This document shows, in pieces, positions 1 through 10,562 of a stretch of 64,000 bases of DNA. The stretch spans positions 1-64,000 of the forward strand of contig JADDOH010000133.1 in NCBI GenBank assembly GCA_016648135.1, given 5' to 3'. The position numbers and the translations under genes were made by a program. Each line of letters opens with the position of its first letter. Positions within the stretch are counted from its first letter, which is position 1. Source of the stretch: Agrypnia vestita (Eukaryota; Arthropoda; Insecta; Trichoptera; Phryganeidae). The notes under the pieces were generated by a model. That model ran no database searches. It saw only the letters and a list, made by a program, of their open reading frames with translations, and had not been told where the DNA came from.

Positions 1-204
1 GTTCCCGATCTCCCATCACCTAGATACCCCCTACACTTCTACCGAATCCACAACCCACACACCAGACAACCACTCCTACATACCTCAGTCTTAATTCACC
101 TGATGAAGGAAACGGACGTTTCCGAAACATGTAGTGAAACAAGTGCTCAAATATAAGTGGAAAAAAACAAAGTTCATTGTTTTATTTCATTATTTGTTGA
201 AAAT
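1..204 (+). mobile_element. Penelope-like element terminal fragment
   Basis: This stretch ends in a hammerhead-like motif (95-138) followed by an A/T-rich tail that includes ATATAAGTGG. Similar motif-plus-tail units occur near 5.3, 14.2, 51.0 and 56.9 kb, and the 56.9 kb copy has a GIY-YIG nuclease remnant next to it. That context is why I assign it to Penelope-like retroelements. No readable coding sequence is left here, and the left boundary lies outside the window. Confidence 0.5.
95..138 (+). ncRNA. Hammerhead-ribozyme-like motif (type I)
   Basis: In order: TTCAC (95-99), core CTGATGA (100-106), one extra A, a perfect 6-bp hairpin GGAAAC-GGAC-GTTTCC (108-123), core GAAAC (124-128), then GTA (131-133) and GTGAA (134-138). 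TTCAC pairs with GTGAA as stem I. Stem III would come from the palindrome ACATGT, which is very short, as in Penelope-type hammerheads thought to act as dimers. The extra base between CTGATGA and stem II departs from the canonical core, so activity is uncertain. Confidence 0.6.
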
Positions 205-352
205 TTGATAGATCATTTTGATCGTCGCCACGAGTCTGCTTGCAAAGTTTCAGCTCGATTGGATCACGGGAAAGGGGTTTAAATTGGATAGAAAGTTTTT
301 TCGTCAGACAAGAAGACAAGCAAACGCCACGAGTTAATATAAAGGGAGTAAA
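205..352 (+). repeat. Dispersed repeat A, right part
   Basis: It matches the right half of the fuller copy at 28073-28445: the same run through GCAAAGTTTCAGCTYGATTG, then GATCACGGGAAAG, then GACAAGAAGACAAGC, ending near AATATAAAGG. The family is not recognised and no coding sequence is visible. Confidence 0.7.
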
Positions 353-356
353 AAGG

Positions 357-655
357 GTCTCTCAGATGGTTTGGACATGTTGAGCAAATTAATGAAGAAA
401 GAATGGTAAGAAAGATATATAACGCAAGTGTTGACGGAGCCAGAAAAAGAGGGCGACTGCGGAAGACGTGGCATGACCAGATTAACCAGTTACTGGAAGA
501 TGGTCCCGTTAGAAGCTCCAACAAGCGTCGAGCTAGCATGTGAAGATGTATGAATGTGGATGAGGCGAGAGTTGTACGTCTGAACAGAAGAGCGTGGCGC
601 TTTATCCTCTCTGCCTACCTCCATGGGGAAACAGCGTAGCGGTAAGTAAGTAGGT
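357..655 (+). mobile_element. LINE ORF2 C-terminus and tail, family 1
   Basis: One frame reads SLRWFGHVEQINEERMVRKI and then GRLRKTWHDQINQLLEDGP. This is the RWFGHVxRM...GRPRxxWxDQI signature at the C-terminus of many arthropod non-LTR reverse transcriptases. It stops at 543. The following DNA, with degenerate protein similarity through AWRFILSAYL, ends in a GTAA-type simple tail near 640-655, as expected for a LINE 3' end. Close relatives lie at 2525-3049, 36149-36976 and 39985-40110. The copy is strongly 5'-truncated and not functional. Confidence 0.8.
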
Positions 656-706
656 AATAGGTTATTAAGTACAAAACAATTTTTTAAAGAATTATTATAT
701 TATTTA

Positions 707-1320
707 ACTATTATCGGGAAAACTTTTCAAACTCATTTATCTATTTAAATCCATACGTAATATTTTTAATAAACAGCAACTCAAAACTATCTATTATGCT
801 CTTGCCCAGTCATTTTTGAACTATGCGATTCCAAGTTGGGGAGGTGCTTACAAAACCACATTAAAACCAGCTATAATGGCACAAAAAACCTTGCTCCGAG
901 TCATTAATAAGAAACCATTTACATACCAATCAGACGGACTATTCAGAGAATTTAATGTACTGGACGTTAGACAACTGTTCGTTAAGTCTACCCTCATCGT
1001 CTACATCAAAAACACAAACCACCTAACAGCAACCAGTAACTCGCATTCACATAATACTAGACAAGCATTACGAAACCTTGACAAAATACCAAAAACTAAG
1101 ACAACACATGGACAGAAAAATTACTCATACATAGGGCCTAAAATATTTAATATATTTAAAACAGACTTCCCGGAAATCAGATTATACTCAATTAATAAAA
1201 TAAAAGCTTTAGCAAACAACTGGCTTACCTCCAAGGTAGAACTGCAACTGAAAATTTACTTACTGTAATTGCATAAAAATGTCTTCAAATAAAAATATAT
1301 ACCTATATAAATAAATAAAT
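707..1320 (+). mobile_element. LINE (CR1/Jockey-like) RT C-terminal fragment
   Basis: An open frame of about 187 codons runs to a stop at 1268. It begins near KLFKLIYLFKSIRNIFNKQQ and includes FLNYAIPSWGGAYKTTLKP, LLRVINKKPF, FNVLDVRQLFVKSTL and HNTRQALRNL. This order (a YxIxxWGGAxK block, then a DVRQLxxK block, then HNTR and an APKI-like block) is the thumb and C-terminal region of CR1/Jockey-type reverse transcriptases. The catalytic domain and endonuclease are missing. An AAAT-rich tail at 1290-1320 marks the 3' end. It is the longest clean LINE frame in the window, so the insertion is probably fairly young. Confidence 0.8.
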
Positions 1321-2357
1321 AAATTAAGGAAAATAAAAAATAATCTTAAACAAAACTTTAACCCTTTTTACATTAAACAATAATTCTACACATATTTACA
1401 CTTGGACTTATGACTCACTCAACTTTCACTAACGTTCCACTTGATACTTTGTAGATACATAATAACTACCTTATGAAAATAAATACTACTGACGAATTCG
1501 AAAAAATATTATAATTGTGTTCTATAACGCCACTCTGGGACAGGCGTAGCCTAGTAGAGTGGCATAATCCACAAATTAAACAAAACAAAAAAATGTGTAA
1601 TTTATCTTATGTTTTATTGTTAAATTAGTATTAAGTACCCTTATTTGTAAACAAGGATTTTTTTTAAAATAAAAAAAAAAAATAATAATAATAATAATGA
1701 ATTATTCAAATGTTTTTTTTTTATAGTTGGTGATATATTAATGCCGATTTAATTAAATTAATTTTGATAGTTCATTAGGATTCACATTTAATATTATTCA
1801 TGGATGGAGATGTTAATTAAACTGATTTTAAAAATATACAAAAATTCAGACAATAGGTAGATAATTAATATAAAATATTCAAAAACTTATGAAAAAGATT
1901 TCTAAGAAGTTAAAACGAAATAAAATATGAGAATAAGAAAAAATAACGGTAAATTCTTGAAAAATAAAGCTCAACAAATTTATATAGCAAAAGTTCTAAA
2001 ATACGACATATTATGTTTATTGAATATTTTTCATTTGAATATAATAAAGTCAATATAATTTATTCATGATAAAATAACGAAATAATGCCCCGGAAGGATT
2101 TCTTCAAAAGTTGGTGATATATTAGCGGGGAATCACAGAAATATCACATTGAACTCAATGATATTTTTTGTGTGGTAATATGCTGAAGTTTGAATAAATA
2201 GGTAAGGCCGACACGCACCTCCTAAATAAAATATATTTGTCTTTACTTATTCAGCTTTTTCATTTTTTTTATATATTTACTAACAAAGCCCTAGAGGGTT
2301 TTTATATATACAAGTATTTTAAACATATCTACCTAATAATAAATCATTTAAAAAAAA
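1321..2357. other. AT-rich DNA, nothing recognised
   Basis: The stretch has no convincing frame. An 8-bp inverted pair, GCCACTCT and AGAGTGGC, sits at about 1531-1565, and an AAT microsatellite lies near 1681-1697. It may hold the 3' untranslated part of the upstream LINE, but I could not confirm this. Confidence 0.4.
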
Positions 2358-2524
2358 ATTAACCCATAAAAATCAAGTTTTTATTATACCCCCCTTTTCA
2401 TTTCCCGGTTAAAACAGGTTTAGCGCTTACCCTACGCGTTGAGCTCGAGTCGGGCGACGCTACAAAATTGATTAATAAAAAAATTTCGAAAAATCCAATA
2501 TTATACTATAATTATTAATTTTTT
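2358..2524 (+). repeat. Dispersed repeat A, left part
   Basis: It matches the left half of the copy at 28073-28445: AACCCATAAAAA, CAAGTTTTTATTATA, then CCTACGCGTTG and TCGGGCGACGCTAC, and on to AACGAAAATTTG. The right half is missing because a LINE fragment follows. Confidence 0.7.
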
Positions 2525-2639
2525 TTAACGAAAATTTGTTAGACTATTTCTACCGCATTCAGTCTGCTTTCATGCCTTTTTTCAATTCCATTTTCATTTC
2601 CATACGTCAGAGCAGGCGCTTGAACTCTACCGGTTTGTA

Positions 2640-2757
2640 TCTTCTGGAGTATTATGCCGTGTTTTTACGACCTTTCTGGCTGACGTTTCGGATCCCATTG
2701 CAGGGTCCGTCATCAGGGCTGGTGTGAACTCTATTACTCGAACTCTAGTATGTACCG
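2640..2757 (-). mobile_element. Short hammerhead-bearing insertion with target duplication
   Basis: About 110 bp interrupts the family 1 LINE. On the minus strand it is flanked by TAGAGTTCGAGT on the left and TAGAGTTCAAGC on the right, which I read as a diverged 12-bp target duplication. The insert runs from CCCTGATGACGG through GAAACGTCAGCCAG to ACACGGCATAATAC. The same block occurs on the plus strand at 5375-5470, so it is a genuine dispersed unit. Confidence 0.6.
2685..2716 (-). ncRNA. Hammerhead-like motif, GTC-type
   Basis: The minus strand has CTGATGA, one extra C, a hairpin (GGA then CCC pairing with GGG then TCC, with one bulge) and GAAACGTC. Stem III would be the palindrome ACGT. 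Stem I pairing is weak here. It is close in sequence to the copy at 5378-5412. Confidence 0.4.
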
Positions 2758-3049
2758 CCAGTCTTGCTTTCTTTGACAGTTCTTATTGGCCATAAATGCA
2801 TTCAGAGCGCCATTTACTTTATTTCCCGTAGTCACTTTTTTCAATATTATTCTGAACCTTGCCGTCTCTATTAAACATAGTTCCCAAATACATAGACTTT
2901 CACGTGTTAAGCATTCATTGCTTATATCACACTTATTCACTCTTTTGTCTCTTTCGAACACCATCACTTTCGATTTTCTGACTTTCATACATCGGACATT
3001 CCGGACACCAGGCACTACAGATCGACTCTACTTTAAGCCTCTAACATAG

Positions 3050-3854
3050 TAATATTTATACGTATAGTAGGCAGAATATGGCTCTTACTTCTAATTTCTT
3101 CAGTTCTTTCATACTTTCTTTCATACAATGTGCTGTTTCATCGTGCTGATAATATAATAATTGTAATATTTTATTAAAATGTAGACCAAAACTAATAAAT
3201 TTTTGAAAAAATTGTTAAATAATAGAGAAAAATAATATTATTTTTTTTTAGGAAAAGTCAACAGAAAATCTTTAATTACACACATGAGATAAAAATAGCA
3301 AATTAAGCCAATTATGAACTTTCCATTAATGATTGTCAATGATATTAGCAAAGTGTTACAATATGAGATAACTTATGATTTCAAAATATATTGAGAAGGG
3401 GTGGGAAGGGCGAGGAACGAAGAATGGAAGTATACGGGAACATAAATTGAGTGAACTAGTTTGGGTGCGGTTTTGAAATTAATTTTCGTTTAATGTCGCG
3501 AAAAGTCGAGTTGAAAATATCAATGTGGTTGTAATTTATGGATCACATAATATGTAAGCTAAGTTAAAATAATTTATATATTATATAAAAAAAAATAACT
3601 TACGTCTTGCATTTGTGGATTTGTAGATGAATGAGTTTTGTTTAGAGTTGATACAAAGAATCTGTTGTTTCGATTTCAGATATGAAATGATGGACGTCGA
3701 AGAAAATCAGGAGTTTCAATATTGTATGCAATTTTAAATAACAGTCCGAAGTTGTCTACAAGTTAATGTCTATATGTTAAAGAACTTTTCAGTGTTTTCA
3801 TTGCTAATATGAGATCAAAAAGAGCAAAAGTTAAGGTACTTTAATAATTGATAA
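3050..3854. other. AT-rich DNA, nothing recognised
   Basis: There is no frame, repeat family or structured element I could support. Confidence 0.4.
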
Positions 3855-4215
3855 GTATTAGACACTTTCAATTCTGCATTTGTGTAGTGTGTAGCCTGGG
3901 GTCCATACCTGAGAAGCGTATACCAAAATAAAACGAACATATTTATAATTTACTATCGAGTATAACGCCTAAGTCCTTTTTTCGAATTTGATTAGTAGCG
4001 GTAGATAATTGATTGAATATTCATGGAAGAGTATGTTTTTATTTCTGGGAAAGCGCACAACAGAACATTTAGACACATTAATATCCAGACAGTGGGCATT
4101 GAAATACGTATTCAAACGATACAGATCATCTTGCAGCTTCTGACAGTCCTGGGTTGAATTTATGAATAAAAAGATTTTCACATCGTCTGCATACAAGGTG
4201 GAAGAATACATAAAA
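3855..4215 (-). mobile_element. LINE reverse transcriptase fragment with YADD box
   Basis: The minus strand reads STLYADDVKIFLFINS, then VSKCSVVRFPRNK. After a frameshift it reads KDLGVILDSKL, and after another YASQVWTPGY and HKCRIESV. These are, in order, the catalytic YADD box (about 4176-4187) and the downstream palm and thumb motifs of CR1/Jockey-type reverse transcriptases. At least two frameshifts make it a pseudogene. No endonuclease domain is present. Confidence 0.8.
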
Positions 4216-4555
4216 TATGATCTCTATATATATTACAGAGATATTAACACAATTAGGGACATCAAATCAATTTACAGCACCGAAGAGGATAGTTTAAAAT
4301 AGATTATTTTATTTAGATTTCTGAATTCTTCATAAAGAAGATCCAATGAATAATACCCTAAAGAGCACGATTAACATCCCAAAAAATTGCCTCGATGTCG
4401 GACTTGTTTTAAAAGCGAAAAATTTCGGTGGAATCGTTTTACATTGCGTAGGCGCATTAAACCTCTCAATTTCGGGTATGAAACAAATGTAGAGCCGGCC
4501 TTAAACAGAATCTGTTGTATTAACAATTTCATAAAATGCTAATGTGACTCTTGAT
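4216..4555. other. Unassigned AT-rich DNA
   Basis: Nothing recognised. It lies between the LINE fragment and a GC-rich island. Confidence 0.35.
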
Positions 4556-4790
4556 TGTCTCGGGATCCAGTCCGCCTGTAAATCCGACTGGATACGTCGG
4601 GAGTAATGGCGGTCCGCTAGGGTGGCTCTTCGCCGCCTACTGAGCGCCTAACTACCCGTGAACGCTGCCCCGGCTGCGACCAGGACCTCGCCCAGCAGCG
4701 GGGGTCCGAGCAAAAAAGCACGCACCCTCATTTCGACCCCTGAAAGTTCGGCGAACGATCCACTCAACATTTTTATACGCCGTTCTGCAT
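4556..4790. other. GC-rich island, candidate conserved non-coding element
   Basis: Base composition shifts sharply to GC-rich inside AT-rich surroundings. No long frame and no repeat family was recognised. Candidate regulatory DNA or an exon of an unknown transcript; only cross-species comparison could tell. Confidence 0.3.
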
Positions 4791-5239
4791 TTGCTAATAA
4801 AAAATATCACTTTATTTTACAATACTGAGTTATGTATTTAAATCATTTTATTATATAGGAGTAAAATACGCGAATGTACTCACAGCGACAATCTTACACA
4901 ACAGATAGAAAAATTAACAAAAGATGAACACTTAAGTGCTTAAAATAAAAAAGTAAAATTTATTAAAATACGGTGAATTTGTGTTGGTTTCTCCTTCTTC
5001 ATTAATATGCTCTTCATCTTGAATTGATCGCTTACGACGATGATACCGCAGTTAAAACTATCTAGCCCCTTCTATTCTAATATATCTAAACTGCAGCTAC
5101 CAACCGTGTTTTTTATTCCCTACTGCAAAGGCTTCCTAGACTACCAAACAGATACGAGCAACTTGACGATTTTGCCACCAACTTTATAATGTTCAAACAT
5201 ATTTTAAAATTGTTCAAAGAATATTTTTTCTTCTGAATG

Positions 5240-5349
5240 AAGGTTTGAACTTTGTGGTGACATTATAATTAAAATAAAACACAAATCACCACTTTATTAG
5301 ATATACAATCTACATGTTTCGAGAACAATGTTCTCAACCTCAGGATTGT
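5240..5349 (-). mobile_element. Penelope-like terminal fragment
   Basis: On the minus strand a hammerhead-like motif is followed by AATAAAGTGGTGATTTG and then ATTATAATGTCACCACAAA. The latter block is also found to the right of the Penelope-like element ending near 57445. This links the copy to that family. Confidence 0.55.
5305..5349 (-). ncRNA. Hammerhead-ribozyme-like motif (type I)
   Basis: The minus strand reads ACAATC, CTGAGGT, one extra T, hairpin GAGAAC-ATT-GTTCTC, GAAAC, ATGTA, GATTGT. ACAATC pairs with GATTGT as a 6-bp stem I, with a different sequence from the stem I at 95-138. The first core strand is CTGAGGT instead of CTGANGA, so the last core A is lost and this copy is probably inactive. 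Confidence 0.5.
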
Positions 5350-5374
5350 TTGTGTACAAATAAATATGGCCTCA

Positions 5375-5530
5375 GCTCTGATGATGGACCCTGCAATGGT
5401 GTCCGAAACGTCAGCCAGGAAGGTCATAAAAACACGGCATAATACCCCAGAAGACACACCAGAAGATTCTGAGTGGCCGTGAAAAGCTAAGAACATTCTC
5501 ATTGCAATTAGTCGGAAAGCATCTGAAGTA
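5375..5530 (+). mobile_element. Second copy of the short hammerhead-bearing element
   Basis: The plus strand has CTGATGA (5378-5384), one extra T, a hairpin closed by GGAC and GTCC, GAAACGTCAGCCAGGAAGG and ACACGGCATAATACCCCAG. This matches the insertion at 2640-2757. The three bases on each side of the core (GCT and AGC) can pair as a short stem I. The right end is not clear. Confidence 0.5.
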
Positions 5531-6235
5531 AACACGGTCATAAAATATGCCTTGATATTGATAAGTTACTTCTAATGCGCGTACGTGCGCGTTGTCTCAA
5601 CGTCCATATCTTAGGCCCATACAGATAAAGAATAGTGTAGAAAAAATGCAGGTTGCCAAGGAAAAACGGAATACAAACAAGTACGCAATGAAATAGAGTG
5701 AGTAACAAAAGCTTTTAATGGATTCGAAGCTGAAGAAGAAGAGCTAGACAATGCAGTGGTCAGTGCACAGTTACCCAGTGGTGCGTGTCTCGACTAAAGC
5801 ACGTTTTTATCAACGATCCGTAGATGGCGGCAGGTGTCTGACGCAATATATTTCTATATATAATAAAATTTGTTACATTTTATGATTTATCATTTGAGAT
5901 ATCATAAACAATGAAATGCTTTCTTACATCCTAAACCTTATTCACATCATTTTGTGGTACGAGTGTTTGCGAAGACTATTTTTTTTTATTTTAACTAATA
6001 TTTATAAATATATTATCGATAGATTTGGCAATAACTTTTAGAGATTATTCATGATGATCATTAAAATGGATGAATAACATAAACCATGTTATCACTACTT
6101 GACTTTAATTATATTTCACTACTCGAGTTTCAAAAGTCCCTCATCGAGACTTGAAGTATTAAGTTTAATACTTCATAGTAGTAATATATAATCAAACTCA
6201 ATAAGAGTTAACATAGTTTATGTTTTTCATTCATT
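5531..6235. other. Unassigned DNA
   Basis: Nothing firm. A GAAGAAGAAGAG run near 5732 resembles simple tails of RTE-type LINEs, and the preceding 130 bp may be an unreadable LINE remnant. Confidence 0.3.
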
Positions 6236-6395
6236 TAAAAAAAATTGAGATGCGAACACGGAATACGTGTCACATCAATATTCTTACTATTTTAAAACTA
6301 AGCTAAACGCTTGATAATCTGGAGTGAGGTTCGAACCCGCGACCTTTGGATCACGAGGCGAGTGTCCTAACCACAAGACTAACAATCTACTCTTT
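6236..6395 (-). repeat. SINE family 2 (tRNA-derived)
   Basis: The minus strand has a tRNA-like head with GTGGTTAGGAC (A-box-like), CGCCTCGTGATCC and GGGTTCGAACC (B box). The body AAGAATATTGATGTGACACG and TTCCGTGTTCGCATCTC follows, with an A-rich tail. The body is shared with copies at 19890-20020, 21785-21957 and 59040-59226. Confidence 0.8.
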
Positions 6396-6423
6396 ATCAT
6401 CATGATCATGATTTCAATGATTA

Positions 6424-6717
6424 TTTTTTTTAAACGCTACAACAGGCTACGAAGCCAAAATCAAACATAATAATGTCGTTGTCTGTCTGTCTGTCTGTAA
6501 TTTTTCACCCTAGCAGCATTGCTACCGCCATATCGCCGTGGATCGTCAAAAATATACTATATTTAGTACTGTACTAAAAAATACATCACAAAAACAGTCA
6601 GCCTAGAGAAAATTACATGAAGGTATTACCTATAATCTTATCGGGAATCGAATCCGAAATCCCCTTTACGAGAAGCAAGTGTCATGTCCATTGGACTACA
6701 AGGACCCGGAGAAGTTT
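6424..6717 (-). repeat. SINE family 1 copy, diverged
   Basis: The tRNA-like head (minus: GTAGTCCAATGGACATGAC, then GATTCGATTCCC) is at 6640-6717. A tail resembling GGCCTGTTGAAGCGTAAA lies at 6424-6455. The space between holds an unrelated GTCT microsatellite (about 6480-6498), so this may be one expanded copy or two fragments. Confidence 0.55.
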
Positions 6718-6769
6718 TCTGTTTTGCCGTTAGATTTCACTAACTTTCACTTGTTGCGTGGTGTGTTAA

Positions 6770-7015
6770 ATTTATTTACCTTGCGGTCGTAATCTCGCCT
6801 TTGTTGGATTATAATGGACGACAAAATCCGGGCGCGAGCGACCGCCTACAGCTGGCAAATTATTACGTCATGATGCTATATTGCTCGTGGAAAACGCGAG
6901 GCGGAAGTTTTTATATTAAAATAATGCGCGGATAAATCATCTTCGGAGCCGATGGCCAGGGTTCGGGCCCTGAACCGGATCAAAAGCTCCGCCGACAATC
7001 GGGCTAAACGGTTTG
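6770..7015. other. GC-richer island, candidate conserved non-coding element
   Basis: It is richer in GC than its flanks, with AT-rich motifs interspersed. No repeat family or coding frame was recognised. Confidence 0.25.
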
Positions 7016-7227
7016 GCGGGTTCCGTATTATTCTTGCATACATCCGGTGCATTAGCGCAGAACGGACACTGCCTTAAAAATAAACCAATTACATTACGAG
7101 AATTAAAAAAATATCTGTTTCTGAATATACTATCACAATTTTATCCACTCGCTTGCCCTGGTCCAAAATATTGGACTTGCATGGAGATCCCTTAAAACAG
7201 TCACGTCCAAAAATGTTGACTTTCGAT

Positions 7228-7404
7228 CGCGCGTATTTTTTTTTACGCTTCAATAGGCCAAGAGGCCCGATTATAGAAGTGAAAAACATCAAAAAACTAC
7301 CAGGTTAAGTAAATCACATAGATTAATTGTGACCTCAACGGGAATCGAACCCGGAACCCTCGGCGTGAGAAGCCAGAGTCAGGCCCACTGGGCTACGAAA
7401 GCAG
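7228..7404 (-). repeat. SINE family 1 (tRNA-derived)
   Basis: On the minus strand: TCGTAGCCCAGTGGGC (A-box region), TGGCTTCTCACGCCGAGG (anticodon-arm region resembling tRNA-Glu), GGGTTCGATTCCC (B box), a unique body and the tail GGCCTATTGAAGCGTAAAAA. The copy looks full length. Confidence 0.85.
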
Positions 7405-8095
7405 TCAATGTTTATTATTTATTTAAAAGATTTTACGGATAGAGTATTTGTATATAATACAATATGATACAAGTCATAGGTAACTACTGTTAGTGAGACT
7501 AGTAAATAAAAAATACTTACACATATGAAAATAAAAACACACTTGTTATTAAGTTAAAATTGTTTCATTTTTGTGAAAATATTTATTAATCTAATTACCT
7601 ATTTATCAATCTATTAAAAATTTACCAATCCAACTATTTAACCTTATTACTTATTTATCAATCTTACTGTTTCACATTTAACAATTTGAATTTATATGAA
7701 AACCATTGAAAGGAACAGCTATATAATTTGAAGAGTATACCTAGGATTTCGTACTTTGGCAAAGATCTAAGAAATAATTTTGTAATGATAAACTAATGAT
7801 AATACATATATGGAATAGAATAGCTATACAATTTGATTTCAATAAGATAAAGACCGAATTATTAGTATTGATTCTTTTTTATTTCAATTCTAGTTAATAA
7901 TTATATTCTGATATTAATGATACTTTAAAAATACGGGAGTTCCAAATTACTTTGTTAGCTGCTTTTTACAAGACAGTCCATTTTGGTGATTTAATCCATA
8001 TCCTTGAAACGTTCCTGAATAAAGAGAACACTTATGCTTGAATAATTTCTGTCAATTTATCTCCGAAACAACATAAAACTAACACAACTGTAGAT
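7405..8095. other. AT-rich DNA, nothing recognised
   Basis: Very AT-rich, with no frames or repeats I can support. Confidence 0.35.
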
Positions 8096-8420
8096 AACAA
8101 CAGATACGCGTTAAGAAAAAACAGTATTAATTATTTATTATTAATTTATCATAATAAGTGTATTGCGTTTTATGTAAAAACTTGTCAATCTGAAATTCAT
8201 ACCTAAATTGTATTTATTGGTTTTCTTTAGTCTACAGCTTATTTAATCATTAAGTTATTATTTATTATTAATTTATCATAGAAGGTGTAGAAGTGTAATT
8301 ATATCATATTCAAACTGTTCATAAAATATTTATACTTTGTACTCTAATGCCCCTCTAAGACCATATTTTATGGTCAAAAATGACCTTTTGATGGCCTGTT
8401 TGTTAAAAAATTAAAAATTA
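8096..8420 (+). repeat. Dispersed repeat B
   Basis: Shared blocks include GTAAAAACTTGTCAATCTGA, AAATTGTATTTATTG, AATTATATCATATTCAAA and ACTCTAATG. The same order occurs at 36977-37345 (left part at 36040-36148) and at 55165-55400. The family is unrecognised; it could be the 3' untranslated end of a LINE. Confidence 0.65.
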
Positions 8421-8424
8421 AAAT

Positions 8425-8595
8425 TTTAAGAAACTAAAAGCTGTCATTTTACCCTTTGCAAGAAACAAAATAAAGTATACAAATTATAATAATTATTATA
8501 ATAATTAACATGTTATATATTTAAAGAAACTAAAGTCTGTCATTTTACCCTTTGCAGGAAACAAAATAAATTATACAAGTTATAATAATACGTAT
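8425..8595 (+). repeat. Imperfect direct repeat, about 70-bp unit
   Basis: Two units share AAGAAACTAAA, CTGTCATTTTACCCTTTGCA and GAAACAAAATAAA, at about 8428-8500 and 8523-8590. A fragment of repeat E (CCGTCAAAAATGACG) follows at 8628-8648. Confidence 0.7.
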
Positions 8596-8649
8596 ATTTT
8601 TGGCACGATAATTAATAATACTGGCTATAAGCCGTCAAAAATGACGTAT

Positions 8650-9489
8650 GTTTATTATATATTTCGGCCGCCAGTTAAGACTGTGAGAACAGCGCTACCT
8701 AGCACTACGTCGTATCTCGATAACATAGCGAGGGATATTAAATATATATTAAATAAATAATTATTATTATATTACACCTCATTATTATTTGAGCAGCTAG
8801 AGTTAGTAACGGGCATTGTCACATAGAAAATGTTAAATTTTGATTAATGATTATTATCAATCACATATATGATATAGTAATGGATGCACTTATTAAGTTT
8901 TAATTTTTAAAAAAATCTAATTCATGATATCAATATTTTCATATTATTTAATGACAATTTTGTAATTTTGATAATTTTGAAAACGGAATGAGATCAGCTA
9001 TTCGATAGGAGGTTACGGGCGGACATTCGAGATTATTATTACTATTGGGGATGAGAGAAATAGGGCGGAAGCATTGCATGGAAGACACACGTGTTCCACA
9101 CGGTTAGTAGGTACTACCATGCTGTACAATATATTATGCAAATGAAATTCTCAAAGCGTAGCCAAATTGCCCGTTTAAGTCGATAATTTCATTTAACGAA
9201 TCCCTTGCAATGTAAAGAGAGTTCCGAGGTATTCGAGAATGTTCAATGATATTTTATGACAATTTGCAACGTTCCGGAGTAGTAAAATATAGGGTTTCGT
9301 GAAGTCTTCCAACTTCCTTAAATTTAGCTGCAACTTGCGACAAGTCAACTTAATTTATTTTCATTCAAAAGCAATTTTTATTGAGAATGGAGACTTTATT
9401 TAATGTAGTTGCCAATTACATAGTTTTAAGTGCTGCAATATTGATATGTAAGGATACAGATCATGAAAACTATATACCAATCTTTAAAA
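8650..9489. other. Unassigned DNA
   Basis: Nothing recognised. Confidence 0.3.
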
Positions 9490-10140
9490 CAATTGGTTAT
9501 AAGATACGGAATAATTAGCTGGGGTCTATCTTGTAAAACAAATGTTTAAAAAAATACAGATTACTCAAAATTCTTAATATTCAACGTAATGTATATCTAC
9601 ACTTTTTAAGGAGCAAAGGATCTTTGCCTTTTAATGATATCTTACGGTATAAATTAGAAACGAGATTTCTTGAAGAAAATAAATATTAACATTGATTGTT
9701 ACATAAACATAGTCTTAGATTTACGACACACAAAGGACTGCTTAAACCGAAGATAAATAATAAATATTGTCAAAGAACGTCAAAATATATAATACCGAAA
9801 TATTTAATAAACGTTAGATATCTTTAAGACCTTTCTTAATATTAAAAATTAAAATAAAAGGCCTTAAGAAAAATTAAAAGAATTATTTATCAGTAAGAAA
9901 AATTTATACTGATTAAGTGAGGTGTTATCAGGGTAAGGTTTTTGTTGATTATTTGATTATTTGATTTTGTTGATTATTATCATTAATTTATCTGTTTCCT
10001 TTTTCATTACGTATATAAAAAGTTGTTTTTTAAGCTTGTAAAGAAAAAACCTACTGGCAAGCCGGTCTTACGGATAAAGGGCTTTTTTTGTAAAAAAAAT
10101 ATGTGTAAATGATCAATTTTATTTAATAAATAAATAAAAA
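9490..10140 (+). mobile_element. Degenerate LINE (CR1-like) C-terminus and tail
   Basis: The plus strand has IRYGIISWGLSCKTN, which resembles the YGIxxWGGxxKTxL block of CR1-type elements. Degenerate frames follow, then an untranslated end with AAGCCGGTCTTACGG, AAAGGGCTTTTT and AATAAATAAATAAAA. The many stops and the loss of most motifs make it old. Confidence 0.5.
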
Positions 10141-10562
10141 GATATAAATCTGTGAATATACCAACTGTGAGTACCTATTATTACTACCTTTCTTCATTCT
10201 TATTTGCTTGCCATACGTTGTACTATACATCGACTGATACATGTATACTGGAAGATTTTGTAGTTTTTTGGGTAGTTTGACTTTTTCTTTCGAAATGTCT
10301 CAAATTTTACATTTTATTCGTTAACGAATTAATTATCACAGTCCATTAATAACCCTGTTGATAGTCCTAGTGTGACATTATAAATTCAAAATATTTCATT
10401 ACAATTAGAGAAATAGCACGTTAAAAGAATCTTATTTTGAGAATCACTGTAGAAATTGAAATTAAAAGTTTTTTTCAGTCTTTTACAAAATGCCAATTAA
10501 AATTTTAACTTTCACAACAAATAAAATTATCGTGAAATCGTAGTAGGTATTGGTAACCATCT

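Larger units (their letters stand above)
2525..3049 (-). mobile_element. LINE ORF2 fragment, family 1, interrupted
   Basis: The minus strand reads KVRKSKVMVFERDKRVNKCD, then TGNKVNGALNA, and past an insertion LTYGNENGIEKRHESRLNAV. These align in order with the family 1 copy at 36149-36976 (KSKVMVFERDERVTKC, AGNKVNGALNA, LMYGSEDW, ENGLNAVEM). The alignment is broken at 2640-2757 by a small element with a hammerhead-like motif. The copy has frameshifts and lacks both ends. Confidence 0.75.

Noticed and set aside
816..1268. Possible host gene of 150 residues
   Set aside because: Motif order and the AAAT tail identify it as a LINE C-terminus.
2530..3049. Gene with introns near the 87- and 93-codon opposed frames
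   Set aside because: The minus-strand residues match LINE family 1; the plus-strand frame is its shadow.
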